Assembly: GCF_001895145.1 (NCBI RefSeq)
Contig: NZ_BDIR01000013.1
Span: 1-64,000 of the forward strand
Source of the DNA: Arcobacter sp. LA11
GTDB lineage: Bacteria; Campylobacterota; Campylobacteria; Campylobacterales; Arcobacteraceae
Length of the DNA stretch: 64,000 nt
Reading direction: 5' to 3'
Shown here: piece after piece, positions 1-9,035 of the stretch
Position numbering within the stretch: the first letter of the stretch is position 1
Layout: each line of letters opens with the position of its first letter
Position numbers and translations under genes: made by a program
Notes under the pieces: model-generated
What the model saw: only the letters and a program-made list of their open reading frames with translations
Told to the model about the DNA's origin: nothing
The model's database searches: none

Positions 1-2222
1 AATAGGCTTGAGAAATCTGCTTTTGAAGATCTATCTCCATTATCATCTGCTGGAGAATCCACTCCTTCAGTTTCATCTACTGTTAATGTTATATTATTAG
101 CTTGTTTATCAGTTACTACCGTTGCATTTAATCCTGCATCTGGTCCATCATCTTCAATTTTAAAAACATTTTGAGATAAATCTAAATTTGCACTTACTTC
201 ATCATCATCAAAATCTGTTATTGTTTGTTTTAATACTAAAGCATCTTTTGCTGCATTTAATACTGAGACATCATCGTGATCTGTTGTATTAGAATGCCAT
301 ACATTCTCTACTTGTGTAAATGTCACTTTTCCATTTACATCTGAACTAATTGTGAAATATGTTATACCATTTGCTGTACCGCTTATAATACCTGTTCCTA
401 AATCTTGATTAAGTACTATTTCTGTACCTTTAGCTCCATTTATTCCTAAGGCATAAATTCCAGTAGATACATCTGTTCCAGTTAATACTAATGCATAAGA
501 TACACTTCCTGCTCCGTCTGCTCCATAATTTACTGGTCCAAAATTATCTGCATAATTTGCAAATGCAGTTTTAATTCCATCACCATCTGTTGGAACAGGA
601 GACTCATCTACTAATATTTCTTCAGCTGATACAATTTCACTATTAACTTTAGGTACATCATCATTAAAACTAATTGCTGAACTAATATCTAATGAATCTG
701 AGCCTGTTCCAAGATCTCCATCACTATCTATTACTGTTACAGTTGCTGTTAAAATTACATTACCTTGTATTAATCCAATATTATTTACATCATTATTTGT
801 TGCATCTCCATCAACTAATTCACCTACATGGTCAATTTCTGCATTCTGTGTTAATGTAATATTTCCTGAGCTATCTACAGAAACTGTAAAAATTGGTTCT
901 AAAATCCCTGCTACATTACCTTCAATTACTCCAGAAGCATTTACTGATAATACAATTGGTAAACCTTCATGTGTTAATCCACTTACTGCGCTTGTTACTG
1001 ATAATGTATAGTCAATAGTTTTAGAAGTTTCGCCAGTATTATCATCTGCACCATAAGTTGAGTCATCAGTAAATAAGCTTGCAAATGAAGCTGTTGCAGT
1101 ATCACTATTTGATCCAATTGTATCTTCATCATCTGTTACTAATGTAGGTATTTCATTTTCATTGAAATAAATATTAGCATTTGGAACATCATCTATAATA
1201 TTAATTACTAATTGTGCACTTGCAGTATCTCCATCTGGATCTTCTACTGTTATAGATATAGTATCTATGATATTATTTACATCATCATTTGTAGCACTTC
1301 CATCAGCTAATTCATCGTCATGTTCTAAATTATCTATTAATTCATAAGTATAACTAATTTCAGCTACTCCAGTTGATATTTGAGTATATCCATTAATTAC
1401 AATATTTCCTTCTCCTGTCGGAATATTAGTAGATTCTGTTGTATTTGTATCCAATAACTGTGCTTCTGTAAATACACGTCCACCAATTGTAATACTTCCT
1501 ATACCATCCGGAGATTCAACCCTAAAACTTCCATCATAAAATTCATCATTATTTGCACTAACTAAACCACGTTCAAATACAGTACCAATATCTCCAATTA
1601 TAATAGGAGTATTATTCTCTCCACTCTCAATTTCACCATTAGGGTCATTAGGATCTACAGTTGTACCTCTACCTCTTCCATCAACACCATATACTTGTCC
1701 TGAAGGATCAATAGTATCATTAGTGAAACCAGAACCTTGTCCTAGTTCTCCCCCAGCTGCTGCTGCATCTAATCTTTCAAGTAAAGCACCAAAGTCATCA
1801 ATGATAATACCATTTTGGTAATCTTCATCAGGATTTGTCGTATCAGCTAATAACTCTTTTAATTCACTAATTACTTTATCACCCTGAAAATCATTGTTTA
1901 ATGCAGTTTCATTAAGTTCTTTCATACCATCATTATCATCCATGATACCTAGAACGGTTTTTGTATTTTCATTAACTGCATCATCAGATTGCTTAATTAA
2001 TTCTGCCATACCTTTTAGGTTTAATACTAGTCTTTCACCATTTCCAGCAAAAATAAGTTCAACAGATTCATCTCCATCACTTAGATTGAAAGTATATTTT
2101 CTACTTCCATCCGTATTATCAAAATAAAACTGTTGTCCTGCACTTGGACTCAGTGTTGTATCCTGAGTAATCTCTTTCGTAGTTTGTGAACCGTCTGGGT
2201 TCTTAATTATCAACTTGATCAT
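1..2222 (-). CDS. Giant type I-secreted repeat adhesin, N-terminal part (LapA-like retention module)
   Basis: The reading frame is open from an ATG at 2222 to the left edge, so about 740 residues are seen and the C-terminus is missing. The start has a good ribosome site (AAAGGA, 8 bases upstream). The first ~160 residues (MIKLIIKNPDGSQTTKEITQ...) look like the retention module of LapA-type adhesins and contain DAAAAGGE at about residues 152-159, which resembles the di-alanine site cut by LapG proteases. A linker rich in Asp, Asn and Gly follows. Then come repeats of roughly 140-150 residues with the hallmarks of T1SS-143/VCBS-like units, such as LTQNAEIDH, DSDGD and DDVP. The full protein probably anchors in the outer membrane and mediates attachment. 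It is the likely cargo of the exporter genes at 5375-10811. Family assignment is strong; the cleavage site is inference. Confidence 0.85.
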   Translation of the reverse strand, partial: MIKLIIKNPDGSQTTKEITQDTTLSPSAGQQFYFDNTDGSRKYTFNLSDGDESVELIFAGNGERLVLNLKGMAELIKQSDDAVNENTKTVLGIMDDNDGMKELNETALNNDFQGDKVISELKELLADTTNPDEDYQNGIIIDDFGALLERLDAAAAGGELGQGSGFTNDTIDPSGQVYGVDGRGRGTTVDPNDPNGEIESGENNTPIIIGDIGTVFERGLVSANNDEFYDGSFRVESPDGIGSITIGGRVFTEAQLLDTNTTESTNIPTGEGNIVINGYTQISTGVAEISYTYELIDNLEHDDELADGSATNDDVNNIIDTISITVEDPDGDTASAQLVINIIDDVPNANIYFNENEIPTLVTDDEDTIGSNSDTATASFASLFTDDSTYGADDNTGETSKTIDYTLSVTSAVSGLTHEGLPIVLSVNASGVIEGNVAGILEPIFTVSVDSSGNITLTQNAEIDHVGELVDGDATNNDVNNIGLIQGNVILTATVTVIDSDGDLGTGSDSLDISSAISFNDDVPKVNSEIVSAEEILVDESPVPTDGDGIKTAFANYADNFGPVNYGADGAGSVSYALVLTGTDVSTGIYALGINGAKGTEIVLNQDLGTGIISGTANGITYFTISSDVNGKVTFTQVENVWHSNTTDHDDVSVLNAAKDALVLKQTITDFDDDEVSANLDLSQNVFKIEDDGPDAGLNATVVTDKQANNITLTVDETEGVDSPADDNGDRSSKADFSSL

Positions 2223-2395
2223 GACTATATCCTTTGATTTTTTTCTTTTATACCTTATTATATATAAAAAAAGTCTCTAATAAGTCTCTATATATAAATT
2301 TAATAATTTTTAATAAATGATAATTCAAGTGGCCATTTTTTGGGAATTTTACCTAGTAATATATTTAGAAAGTAATAAAAATAACTAAATTATTT
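2223..2395 (-). promoter_or_regulatory. Adhesin upstream region with 11-bp spaced direct repeats
   Basis: The gap between the kinase stop and the adhesin start carries two exact copies of AAGTCTCTA (2271-2279 and 2282-2290), 11 bp apart, which is one helical turn. On the minus strand they read TAGAGACTT and lie just upstream of an AT-rich -10-like stretch (TATATAAT, around 2260-2270). Tandem sites at this spacing are typical for OmpR-family regulators. This suggests the adhesin has its own controlled promoter apart from the upstream operon. No binding protein can be named from sequence. Confidence 0.4.
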
Positions 2396-3196
2396 TTAAT
2401 TTTTTGGAGTAATTATTTTAAAAAGTGCTCCTTCTTTTGTATTTTCTACCCAGAGTCTTCCATTCATATTATTTTCTATTATTAGTTTTGACATAAATAA
2501 TCCAATCCCTGTTCCTCCTTTTTTTTCATAAGTAAAAAAAGGTTTGAAAATATTTTCAATAGGCTCTACATTGACGCCACCAGCGTTATCTTCAATAGAA
2601 ATAAGAACATCCTTTTTTGTTTCAGTAACAATTATTATTATTTTAGGGTCTTTGATTTTTCTTTGAATTAATATATCTTTTGCATTATTTATTATATTTA
2701 TAAGTACTTGAGTATATTCATTTTTATATCCAACAAGTGTTGGGTTTTTCTTAATTATAATTTCAAGCATAATATTATTTGCTTTTAAACTTGAACTTAT
2801 AATATTAAGTGAAGCATTTATTTGTTCAGATAATTTAAACTTCTCTTTTTCTTTAGTAGTTGCGAAAAAGTCTCTAAAATCATCAATTGTATTTGACATA
2901 TATTTTGTTATGTCATTTAATTTTAAAATAGATTCTTTTAATTCTTTTTTATCAAGTTCTAAGTCAAAATCAAGCTTTGCTTGAATTGGGATAAATAAAG
3001 ACGAAAGTTCCATCAAAGGCTGTCTCCACTGGTGTGCAATGTTATTTAACATTTCTCCCATTGAAGCCATTTTATTTTGTTGAAACATAATCTTGTCTTT
3101 CTGCCTATTTTTTTCAACTTCGACAGCAACAAGTTTTTCTAATTCTTTATTTTGTTCCTCTAATTCTAGAAAATCGTCTAATTTAGTTTGTCTCAT
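2396..3196 (-). CDS. Cytoplasmic sensor histidine kinase (HWRQP family)
   Basis: This is a 266-residue protein without signal peptide or membrane segment. A short coiled coil (residues 8-45, ELEEQNKELEKLVAVEVEKN) leads into the H-box [10 protein letters not shown]. Then come the dimerisation helices and a HATPase domain with the N box (INIINNAKD), the G1 box (DNAGG) and the G2 box (GGTGIGLFMS). It should autophosphorylate on the H-box histidine and pass phosphate to a response regulator, but none is adjacent. It lies between the WG-repeat lipoprotein and the adhesin, so it may tune adhesin production. The sensory input is unclear because only the coiled coil precedes the kinase core. Upstream of its ATG no clear ribosome site is visible, only two inverted repeats. 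Confidence 0.85.
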   Translation of the reverse strand: MRQTKLDDFLELEEQNKELEKLVAVEVEKNRQKDKIMFQQNKMASMGEMLNNIAHQWRQPLMELSSLFIPIQAKLDFDLELDKKELKESILKLNDITKYMSNTIDDFRDFFATTKEKEKFKLSEQINASLNIISSSLKANNIMLEIIIKKNPTLVGYKNEYTQVLINIINNAKDILIQRKIKDPKIIIIVTETKKDVLISIEDNAGGVNVEPIENIFKPFFTYEKKGGTGIGLFMSKLIIENNMNGRLWVENTKEGALFKIITPKN

Positions 3197-3199
3197 AAT

Positions 3200-3243
3200 A
3201 AATTGATACTATCAATTTATGGTAGGGAGACCCACCATAAATT
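3200..3243 (-). promoter_or_regulatory. Two adjacent inverted repeats before the kinase start
   Basis: A perfect palindrome (AAATTGATA, one central base, TATCAATTT; 3200-3218) sits 3 bases before the kinase ATG. Overlapping it is a second hairpin with arms AATTTATGGTAGGG (3214-3227) and CCCACCATAAATT (3231-3243), with one bulged base and a 3-base loop, which reaches the stop codon of the upstream gene. The two share arm sequence, so they could form alternately in RNA. There is no U-run, so a simple terminator is unlikely. Confidence 0.45.
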
Positions 3244-4003
3244 AGAAATTTTCTCCACGTGAAAAGATTGTTTTAGTAATCTTTTCACCTTCTTCATTAA
3301 TATATGCAACGTGTCCATTACCAACAACTTTTGCATAACCTTTAGAAAAATCATATGCATATTCATATTTAGGTTCAACTACAACTTTACAATTATCATT
3401 GATATATCCCCATTTACCATCTTTAACAGTTCTTGCAAAACCATTATGAAGGTTATATATTTCATCATACACATCATTTATTTTTAGGTCCATATCTTTT
3501 GTAATACAACCCCATTTGCCATTTGCATTAGATTGAACAAAAGCTACCTTACCTAAAAACTCTCTAGCATTTCTGAAAATTGGTTTTTGAACAACTTCAA
3601 ATTCATCATTTAAATAACCAAATTTTTCATCAAGTTTAATCACAGAGAAACCATTAAATAGTTTCGTAATAGAATCATAAATTGGTTTTACAACCATTTC
3701 ATTATCCTTATTTACGATTCCATATTTTCCTTTATACTCTGCAATTGCATAATCATCGCCATAATAGTTATGAAGCCAATGTAAATTGATTATATGAGGA
3801 TGATCTGTTTTGATATTTTTATTTTTTCTATCATCAAAATTAGATAATTCATCATATACAGGCTTAATTATTACTTCACTACTATTTTCTAAAGCCCCAT
3901 ATTTTCCTTTTTCATTAACAATTGCAACTTCTTCTTTAGTTGAACAACCAGTGAAGAATAGCACTGCTAATGAAGTTGTTATTAAAACTTTTTTGAACAT
4001 CAT
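3242..4003 (-). CDS. WG-repeat lipoprotein
   Basis: The 253-residue protein begins with a lipoprotein signal peptide (MMFKKVLITTSLAVLFFTGCS, lipobox FTGC), so it should be lipid-anchored in the envelope. The rest is a series of WG-type beta repeats, each with a core like GKYGIVNKDNEMVVKPIYDSI or GKWGYINDNCKVVVEPKYEYA; about five or six can be counted. Such repeats form beta structures of unclear role, often in surface or periplasmic proteins. A ribosome site (AAGGA) lies 5 bases before the first ATG. It follows the ankyrin-OmpA lipoprotein by only 8 bases and is probably in the same operon as the exporter. Its exact function is unknown; a structural or accessory role in adhesin display is inferred from position. 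Confidence 0.75.
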   Translation of the reverse strand: MMFKKVLITTSLAVLFFTGCSTKEEVAIVNEKGKYGALENSSEVIIKPVYDELSNFDDRKNKNIKTDHPHIINLHWLHNYYGDDYAIAEYKGKYGIVNKDNEMVVKPIYDSITKLFNGFSVIKLDEKFGYLNDEFEVVQKPIFRNAREFLGKVAFVQSNANGKWGCITKDMDLKINDVYDEIYNLHNGFARTVKDGKWGYINDNCKVVVEPKYEYAYDFSKGYAKVVGNGHVAYINEEGEKITKTIFSRGENF

Positions 4004-4011
4004 TTATATCC

Positions 4012-5355
4012 TTATTTATTTGGATCAGTTTCTATTCTAAATTCTACTCTTCTTGATAATTCAATATTTTCCGAACCATCTTCATTAAGAACTAATTCAG
4101 AAGAAGACTTACCTTCTGGAACAAATGCTTTCTTGATAAATAATTTATTATCAGAAACAGCAGGATCACTAATATTAGACATATAACCTAGTACAGTATC
4201 AGCTCTTTTTTGTGATAAAATTCTATTTTTTTCAAATTTTGCTTCAGGTGTTGGAGCACTTCTATATCTTGAAGATGTATGTCCTTCAACATTTACACTT
4301 ACAATTTCAGATTCATAATCTTTTAGGATATTGATATATCTTGGGAAAAAGCTATTTAAGATCTCTTTATATTGAGTTCTAATTTTACTACTTCCTCTTG
4401 TAAACATAAGCGCTGGATTTTTAAATCTAAAAGTTAATGTATCTTCATCTAATTCAGCATTCCAATCAGAGAAATCTGGTCCAAATTCATTATTTAATGC
4501 ATTATATAAGTCATTTAATACGTGAATTGTTAAATCATCTTCAGCTTTTCCTCTTTGATTAGCTGAATTAACTGCCATAGCTTGTGCTGTATAATCACCA
4601 TTTGCTAATTTTTCTTCTACATCTGCACACCATCTGTTACCATCAATGTTACCATCAATTACAGATTGTCCACCATCAAATGATAATTGAACTTTTTGAA
4701 CATCAGAATCAAGAACATTACCACAAATTTGAGGTGTATTATCATTGATTACTTTATAATCGTCAATTGTAATTAAATTATAAAATTGCTCTTGTGCTAC
4801 TGGTGCTTCAGCCATAACTTTTTCTGTACACTCAGCTTGAACATTTTCAGCTCTTAACAGTTGTGCAATTTTAACATCATTTGTTTTTGATGCATAATGT
4901 AAAGGTGACATGTCATATTTGTCTAATACATCTCTTGATGCACCATTACAAATTAATAACTTTGACATATTTGTATAACCATTTCTAGTAGAGTCAATTA
5001 ATGGCGTATCACCATACTTATCAATACTATTAACTCCTGCTCCATTTTCTATTAACATAGTTGCTGCATCAAAATGGTTAAATCTAGATGCTAAATGTAA
5101 TGGAGTATAACCAAATCTATCTTTTTCATTTAAATTGATTTTTTCATCAATAAAAAATTTAACTAATTTTAAATCATTTACTCTAACTGCATCGTGAATT
5201 GTTGATTCAGTTAAAATGTCTTTATGACTTAAACCTGTAATTTTATTACCTTGTGCCATGTTTCCTTTGTCGCTCATTGCATTTTCATTTTTAGCTGTAC
5301 AACCAGTAAAAACAATTAATGCTGCAACACTTAATCCAAATAAATATTTTTTCAT
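4012..5355 (-). CDS. Lipoprotein with ankyrin repeats and C-terminal OmpA domain
   Basis: The start is placed at the ATG at 5355 because it has a strong ribosome site (AGGGAG) and gives a proper lipoprotein signal (MKKYLFGLSVAALIVFTGC); an upstream in-frame ATG at 5385 would overlap the previous gene. After the lipobox, about residues 50-170 hold four ankyrin repeats (for example DRFGYTPLHLASRFNHFDAA). A middle segment of about 100 residues resembles a beta-sandwich. Residues ~295-445 form an OmpA-like peptidoglycan-binding domain (VEGHTSSRYRS..., SQKRADTVLGYM, SRRVEFRI). OmpA-type partners are commonly encoded next to adhesin exporters. Ankyrin repeats in an envelope lipoprotein are less usual. 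It probably ties the secretion machinery or outer membrane to the cell wall; this is inference. Confidence 0.8.
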   Translation of the reverse strand: MKKYLFGLSVAALIVFTGCTAKNENAMSDKGNMAQGNKITGLSHKDILTESTIHDAVRVNDLKLVKFFIDEKINLNEKDRFGYTPLHLASRFNHFDAATMLIENGAGVNSIDKYGDTPLIDSTRNGYTNMSKLLICNGASRDVLDKYDMSPLHYASKTNDVKIAQLLRAENVQAECTEKVMAEAPVAQEQFYNLITIDDYKVINDNTPQICGNVLDSDVQKVQLSFDGGQSVIDGNIDGNRWCADVEEKLANGDYTAQAMAVNSANQRGKAEDDLTIHVLNDLYNALNNEFGPDFSDWNAELDEDTLTFRFKNPALMFTRGSSKIRTQYKEILNSFFPRYINILKDYESEIVSVNVEGHTSSRYRSAPTPEAKFEKNRILSQKRADTVLGYMSNISDPAVSDNKLFIKKAFVPEGKSSSELVLNEDGSENIELSRRVEFRIETDPNK

Positions 5356-5374
5356 TTTTGTCTCCCTTTTTAAT

Positions 5375-6868
5375 TTATCTTTCATGTAATGAATTTTGTT
5401 TAACTTTCAATATAGGTTTTAAAATAAAATCCAATATTGTCTTCTTTCCAGTTATAATATCAACACTTGCAATCATACCTGGAATAATTGGAAGTTTATT
5501 TCCATTTCTTTCTAAATAGTTCTTCTCTGTTTTGACAATAACTCTATAATAACTCTTTCCCTCCTTAGATTCTTTATCTACGATACTATCTGCTGATATT
5601 TCTACAATTTTACCATCAAGCCCACCGTAAATTGAAAAATCATACGCAGTGATTTTTACAATTGCTTTTTGACTTGGATTAATAAATGCAATATCTTTAG
5701 GATCTATTTTTGCTTCTACAAGTAATATATCACTTTGTGGAACAATTTCAACTAAATCCATACCAGATTGAACTACACCTCCTATTGTATTAAAGTTAAG
5801 TTGTTTTACAATTCCATCAACTGGAGATATAATAGTTGTTTTTGCAACTTTATCTTCATCTCCAACTAATTTTGCCTCAAATTTATTAATCAAACTTGCT
5901 GTTTTTTGTAATAAGTCAGAAGCATCTGCTCTAAAAGCATTTAATCTTTCAGATATTCTATTATTTGCTTCTGAAATAGCTAATTCTGATCTTCTAACAG
6001 ATAAAAGTGCAGCTTCTAAATCTCCACTTACATTTGTATATTCTCTTTCAATATTCAATAAGTCAAATTTTGATTTAACACCTCTACGTGCTAACTTCTG
6101 GATTTGAACTCTTTGTTCTTTTATTAAAGAAAAACTCTTTTTTAAGTTTTTAATTGAATTTTTAATTTCTCTTAATTCTTGTCTTTTTTGACCTAATTGA
6201 GTTTTTAAAACACTTGCTGATGATTTTAATTCTTTATATCTACTTTCAAGTAAATTCTTTTCTAATTTATCATATCTTGAAGGATCTTCTAATACTTCTT
6301 TTGGAAAAACTATTTTAGGTAATTTTTTTCTTACATCAATTTTTGATTCTATTTCAAGTCTTGTTTTGACAGCAAGTAAACTTAAATACTCTTGTTTACT
6401 CTCTTCTAAAGTTGCTTGAAACCTCGTAGTATCAATCTTCATTAAAGAAGCACCTTTTTTAATAATCTGTCCTTCTTTTACTAAAATTTCAGAAATAATA
6501 CCACCATCAAGTGATTGGATTCTTTGAATTTTATCAGAAGGTATTACCTTTCCATTTCCACGTGCTAACTCATCAATCTCAGCTAAGGCAGCCCACGTTA
6601 TTGCTCCTGCAAAAAATAGTGTTATAAATAAAAAAACAAAATTTGATATTCTATTTGGTTGTTCATTTGCATTTGAATAGCTTGAATAGACAAAATCTAA
6701 ATCTTCATCTTCTTCATCTGAAAGTCCATACATTCTTCCTAGCCATCCAACTCTCTTTTTAGTTTTTAGCTTTTCAGAAGCTTCTTTATATGTAGAATTA
6801 TTATCAAAGTTATCACTTGTCATTTTATTCTCTTCAATATCCTGTGGTAATTGATTTTTATTATCCAT
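5375..6868 (-). CDS. HlyD-family type I secretion adaptor (LapC-like)
   Basis: This is the membrane-fusion subunit linking the inner-membrane ABC exporter to the TolC-like channel. A cytoplasmic N-terminus of about 80 residues precedes one membrane helix (SNFVFLFITLFFAGAITWAAL). Then come a barrel/lipoyl segment (GKVIPSDKIQRIQSLDGGIISEILVKEGQIIKKG), a long coiled-coil hairpin and the C-terminal beta-barrel (TTIISPVDGIVKQL..., ITAYDFSIYGGLDGKIVEIS). The ATG at 6868 is chosen because AGGTGG lies just upstream; a GTG at 6877 is the alternative. The start overlaps the end of the ABC exporter gene by 8 bases, which indicates translational coupling. The length of ~497 residues is slightly above that of short HlyD proteins because of the cytoplasmic tail. 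Confidence 0.92.
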   Translation of the reverse strand: MDNKNQLPQDIEENKMTSDNFDNNSTYKEASEKLKTKKRVGWLGRMYGLSDEEDEDLDFVYSSYSNANEQPNRISNFVFLFITLFFAGAITWAALAEIDELARGNGKVIPSDKIQRIQSLDGGIISEILVKEGQIIKKGASLMKIDTTRFQATLEESKQEYLSLLAVKTRLEIESKIDVRKKLPKIVFPKEVLEDPSRYDKLEKNLLESRYKELKSSASVLKTQLGQKRQELREIKNSIKNLKKSFSLIKEQRVQIQKLARRGVKSKFDLLNIEREYTNVSGDLEAALLSVRRSELAISEANNRISERLNAFRADASDLLQKTASLINKFEAKLVGDEDKVAKTTIISPVDGIVKQLNFNTIGGVVQSGMDLVEIVPQSDILLVEAKIDPKDIAFINPSQKAIVKITAYDFSIYGGLDGKIVEISADSIVDKESKEGKSYYRVIVKTEKNYLERNGNKLPIIPGMIASVDIITGKKTILDFILKPILKVKQNSLHER

Positions 6869-9020
6869 TTTTACCACCTATATTTGATTTAAAAACTTCT
6901 TCTTTTGGTCCATCAAAAGCTACTTCACCATTTTCTATAATAATTACTCTATCTACTAATTGTAATAAAGAAGTTTTATGTGTAACTATTACTAATGTTT
7001 TTTCTCCAATAATTTTTTCAATTTTATTAATAAATGCTTTTTCTGTCTGTCTATCCATTGCATTTGTTGGTTCATCAAGCATTAAAATATTTGGATTAGA
7101 GATAAGTGCTCTAGCTAAAGTTACTGATTGACGTTCACCACCACTTAAGCCTTCACCACGTTCACCTACCATTAAATCAAAACCTGCTTCATGTTTTCCT
7201 AAAAATTCATCTAAGCCAGCAACTTTAGAAACTTTTAGTAACTCTTCATCAGCTACGTATTGTTCTCCAATTGTAATATTATCTTTAATAGTTCCCATAA
7301 ATAAAAATGGCTCTTGTGGTACACAACCTACTGCATGTCTTAAATCAATAGGATCAATTTGTCTTGTGTCAACACCATCGATTAAAACTGAACCACTTTT
7401 TGGTTCATATAAATTTAAAATTAATTTTAATAATGTAGATTTTCCAGAACCTATTTTTCCTAAAATAGCAACTTTTTCACCCTCATTTATAGTAAGATTT
7501 AAATTTTTAATAGTTTGATGATTCTGATCTTTGTATGAAAACATCACATCTTTTAATTCTATTTTACCTTTTAAATCAGGTCTGTTAATATATGCTTTAT
7601 TCTCTTTTTCAACAGGCATTTTCATAACTTCATCAAGATTATTTAAAGATAACATTGTTTTATCAAATTTTATAATTAACCCTACAAGTTGAGAAACAGG
7701 GGCAATAACTCTTCCATTTAATATCATAGCTGCAATAATTGCACCCATTGTTATTTCACCCTCACTTGCTAAATATACTCCACCAGCAACAATAGCAATA
7801 TTCGAAAACTGAGAAATAAAAGCAGTAAAATAAGTAATTGTTTGAGATAAAAAATGACCTTTATCTGCATAGTGTACAGTTTTATTTACTGATTGATCCC
7901 AATTAGTTCTCATTCTATTTTGAGCTCTAACACTTTTGATAATTTCTAAACCAGTTACTGCTTCAATTAACGTTGTATGCTTAATCTGCTCTTCTTTTAC
8001 AGATTTTTCAATAAGTGTTTTAAGAGGTCTTTGCATATACCATGAAATCAATAAAGATATAAAAACTGTTGCAATTGTGATATAAGCTAATGGCCCACCA
8101 ATATAAAAAATTACTAATATAAAAATAATTACAAATGGAAAATCTACAAAAGCTGCTACAGTTGCACTAGTAAAGAACTCTCTTACACTTTCAAAAGATT
8201 GTAATCTACTTACAAACTGTCCAGTTGAAGCTGGTTTTGAATCAATCTTTATATTTAAAACATGATTAAATATTTTATTTGAAATTATAGTATCTGTTCT
8301 TTTACTAGCAATTCCTAAAAAATATGACCTTAGTAATTTTAAAATAAAATCAAATACCATTACAAATGTAATACCAATAAATAAAGCCCATAATGTTTCA
8401 ACTGCATTATTAGGAAGAACTCTATCATATACGTTCATTGTAAATAATGGAGTTGCCAATATAAAAAGATTTATAAAAAGTGATACTATTATAACTTGCT
8501 TATAAATCCCTTTATTTCTGAATAGTGTTCCCCAAAACCATTCTTTTGGATTTTCTACTAAAACCTCTTTTTCTACTCTATTATTAAAATCAAATTCAGG
8601 TTTTATAATAATTAATTCACCTGTATACTCTGAATTTAATTTATCTAAAGTCAATACTGTTTCCCCAGAACTAAGCCCTGGCATTATTACTTTTGCTAAA
8701 TTTTCTTCTTCATCATAATCTAATAATATACAAGATCTATTTTTCTCTAAAATTAAAACAGCAGGTAAGGCTAATTTTGTAAGTTTATTAATTTTTCTTT
8801 TTACTATTTTACTTACTAATCCTATTCTTCCTGCAGATTGTACAAACATATCTACATCAAAAGATCTATTATGAATAGGTAAGTCAAATTTCAAAGACTC
8901 AGCAGAAGTTTCTCTTTTATGAAATTTTGCAAGAAAAAGTAGACACTCTAAGAGCGTATCTACTTTTCTTCTATCTTTTAGGGTGTTAAGATTTTTTTCT
9001 GTCTCTTTTATATCTTGCAA
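6861..9020 (-). CDS. Type I secretion ABC exporter (LapB-like)
   Basis: The 719-residue protein has the three-part layout of type I exporters: an N-terminal peptidase-C39-like domain (residues ~20-150), a six-helix membrane domain (~170-460) and a nucleotide-binding domain. Walker A is GKIGSGKST near residue 517, the signature is LSGGERQS and Walker B is ILMLDEP. The N-terminal domain shows no convincing catalytic Cys/His pair, so it is probably a C39-like docking domain that does not cleave the substrate, as expected for large RTX-type adhesins without a leader peptide. It should power export of the adhesin at 1-2222. The gene follows the TolC-like gene by 15 bases and overlaps the adaptor gene. 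Confidence 0.93.
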   Translation of the reverse strand: MQDIKETEKNLNTLKDRRKVDTLLECLLFLAKFHKRETSAESLKFDLPIHNRSFDVDMFVQSAGRIGLVSKIVKRKINKLTKLALPAVLILEKNRSCILLDYDEEENLAKVIMPGLSSGETVLTLDKLNSEYTGELIIIKPEFDFNNRVEKEVLVENPKEWFWGTLFRNKGIYKQVIIVSLFINLFILATPLFTMNVYDRVLPNNAVETLWALFIGITFVMVFDFILKLLRSYFLGIASKRTDTIISNKIFNHVLNIKIDSKPASTGQFVSRLQSFESVREFFTSATVAAFVDFPFVIIFILVIFYIGGPLAYITIATVFISLLISWYMQRPLKTLIEKSVKEEQIKHTTLIEAVTGLEIIKSVRAQNRMRTNWDQSVNKTVHYADKGHFLSQTITYFTAFISQFSNIAIVAGGVYLASEGEITMGAIIAAMILNGRVIAPVSQLVGLIIKFDKTMLSLNNLDEVMKMPVEKENKAYINRPDLKGKIELKDVMFSYKDQNHQTIKNLNLTINEGEKVAILGKIGSGKSTLLKLILNLYEPKSGSVLIDGVDTRQIDPIDLRHAVGCVPQEPFLFMGTIKDNITIGEQYVADEELLKVSKVAGLDEFLGKHEAGFDLMVGERGEGLSGGERQSVTLARALISNPNILMLDEPTNAMDRQTEKAFINKIEKIIGEKTLVIVTHKTSLLQLVDRVIIIENGEVAFDGPKEEVFKSNIGGKNG

Positions 9021-9035
9021 ATTATGCCTCTAGTA

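Noticed and set aside
2223-2395. Sigma-54 promoter (TGGCCACTTG on the minus strand)
   Set aside because: The spacing and the second element (TTGCA) do not fit the -24/-12 consensus.
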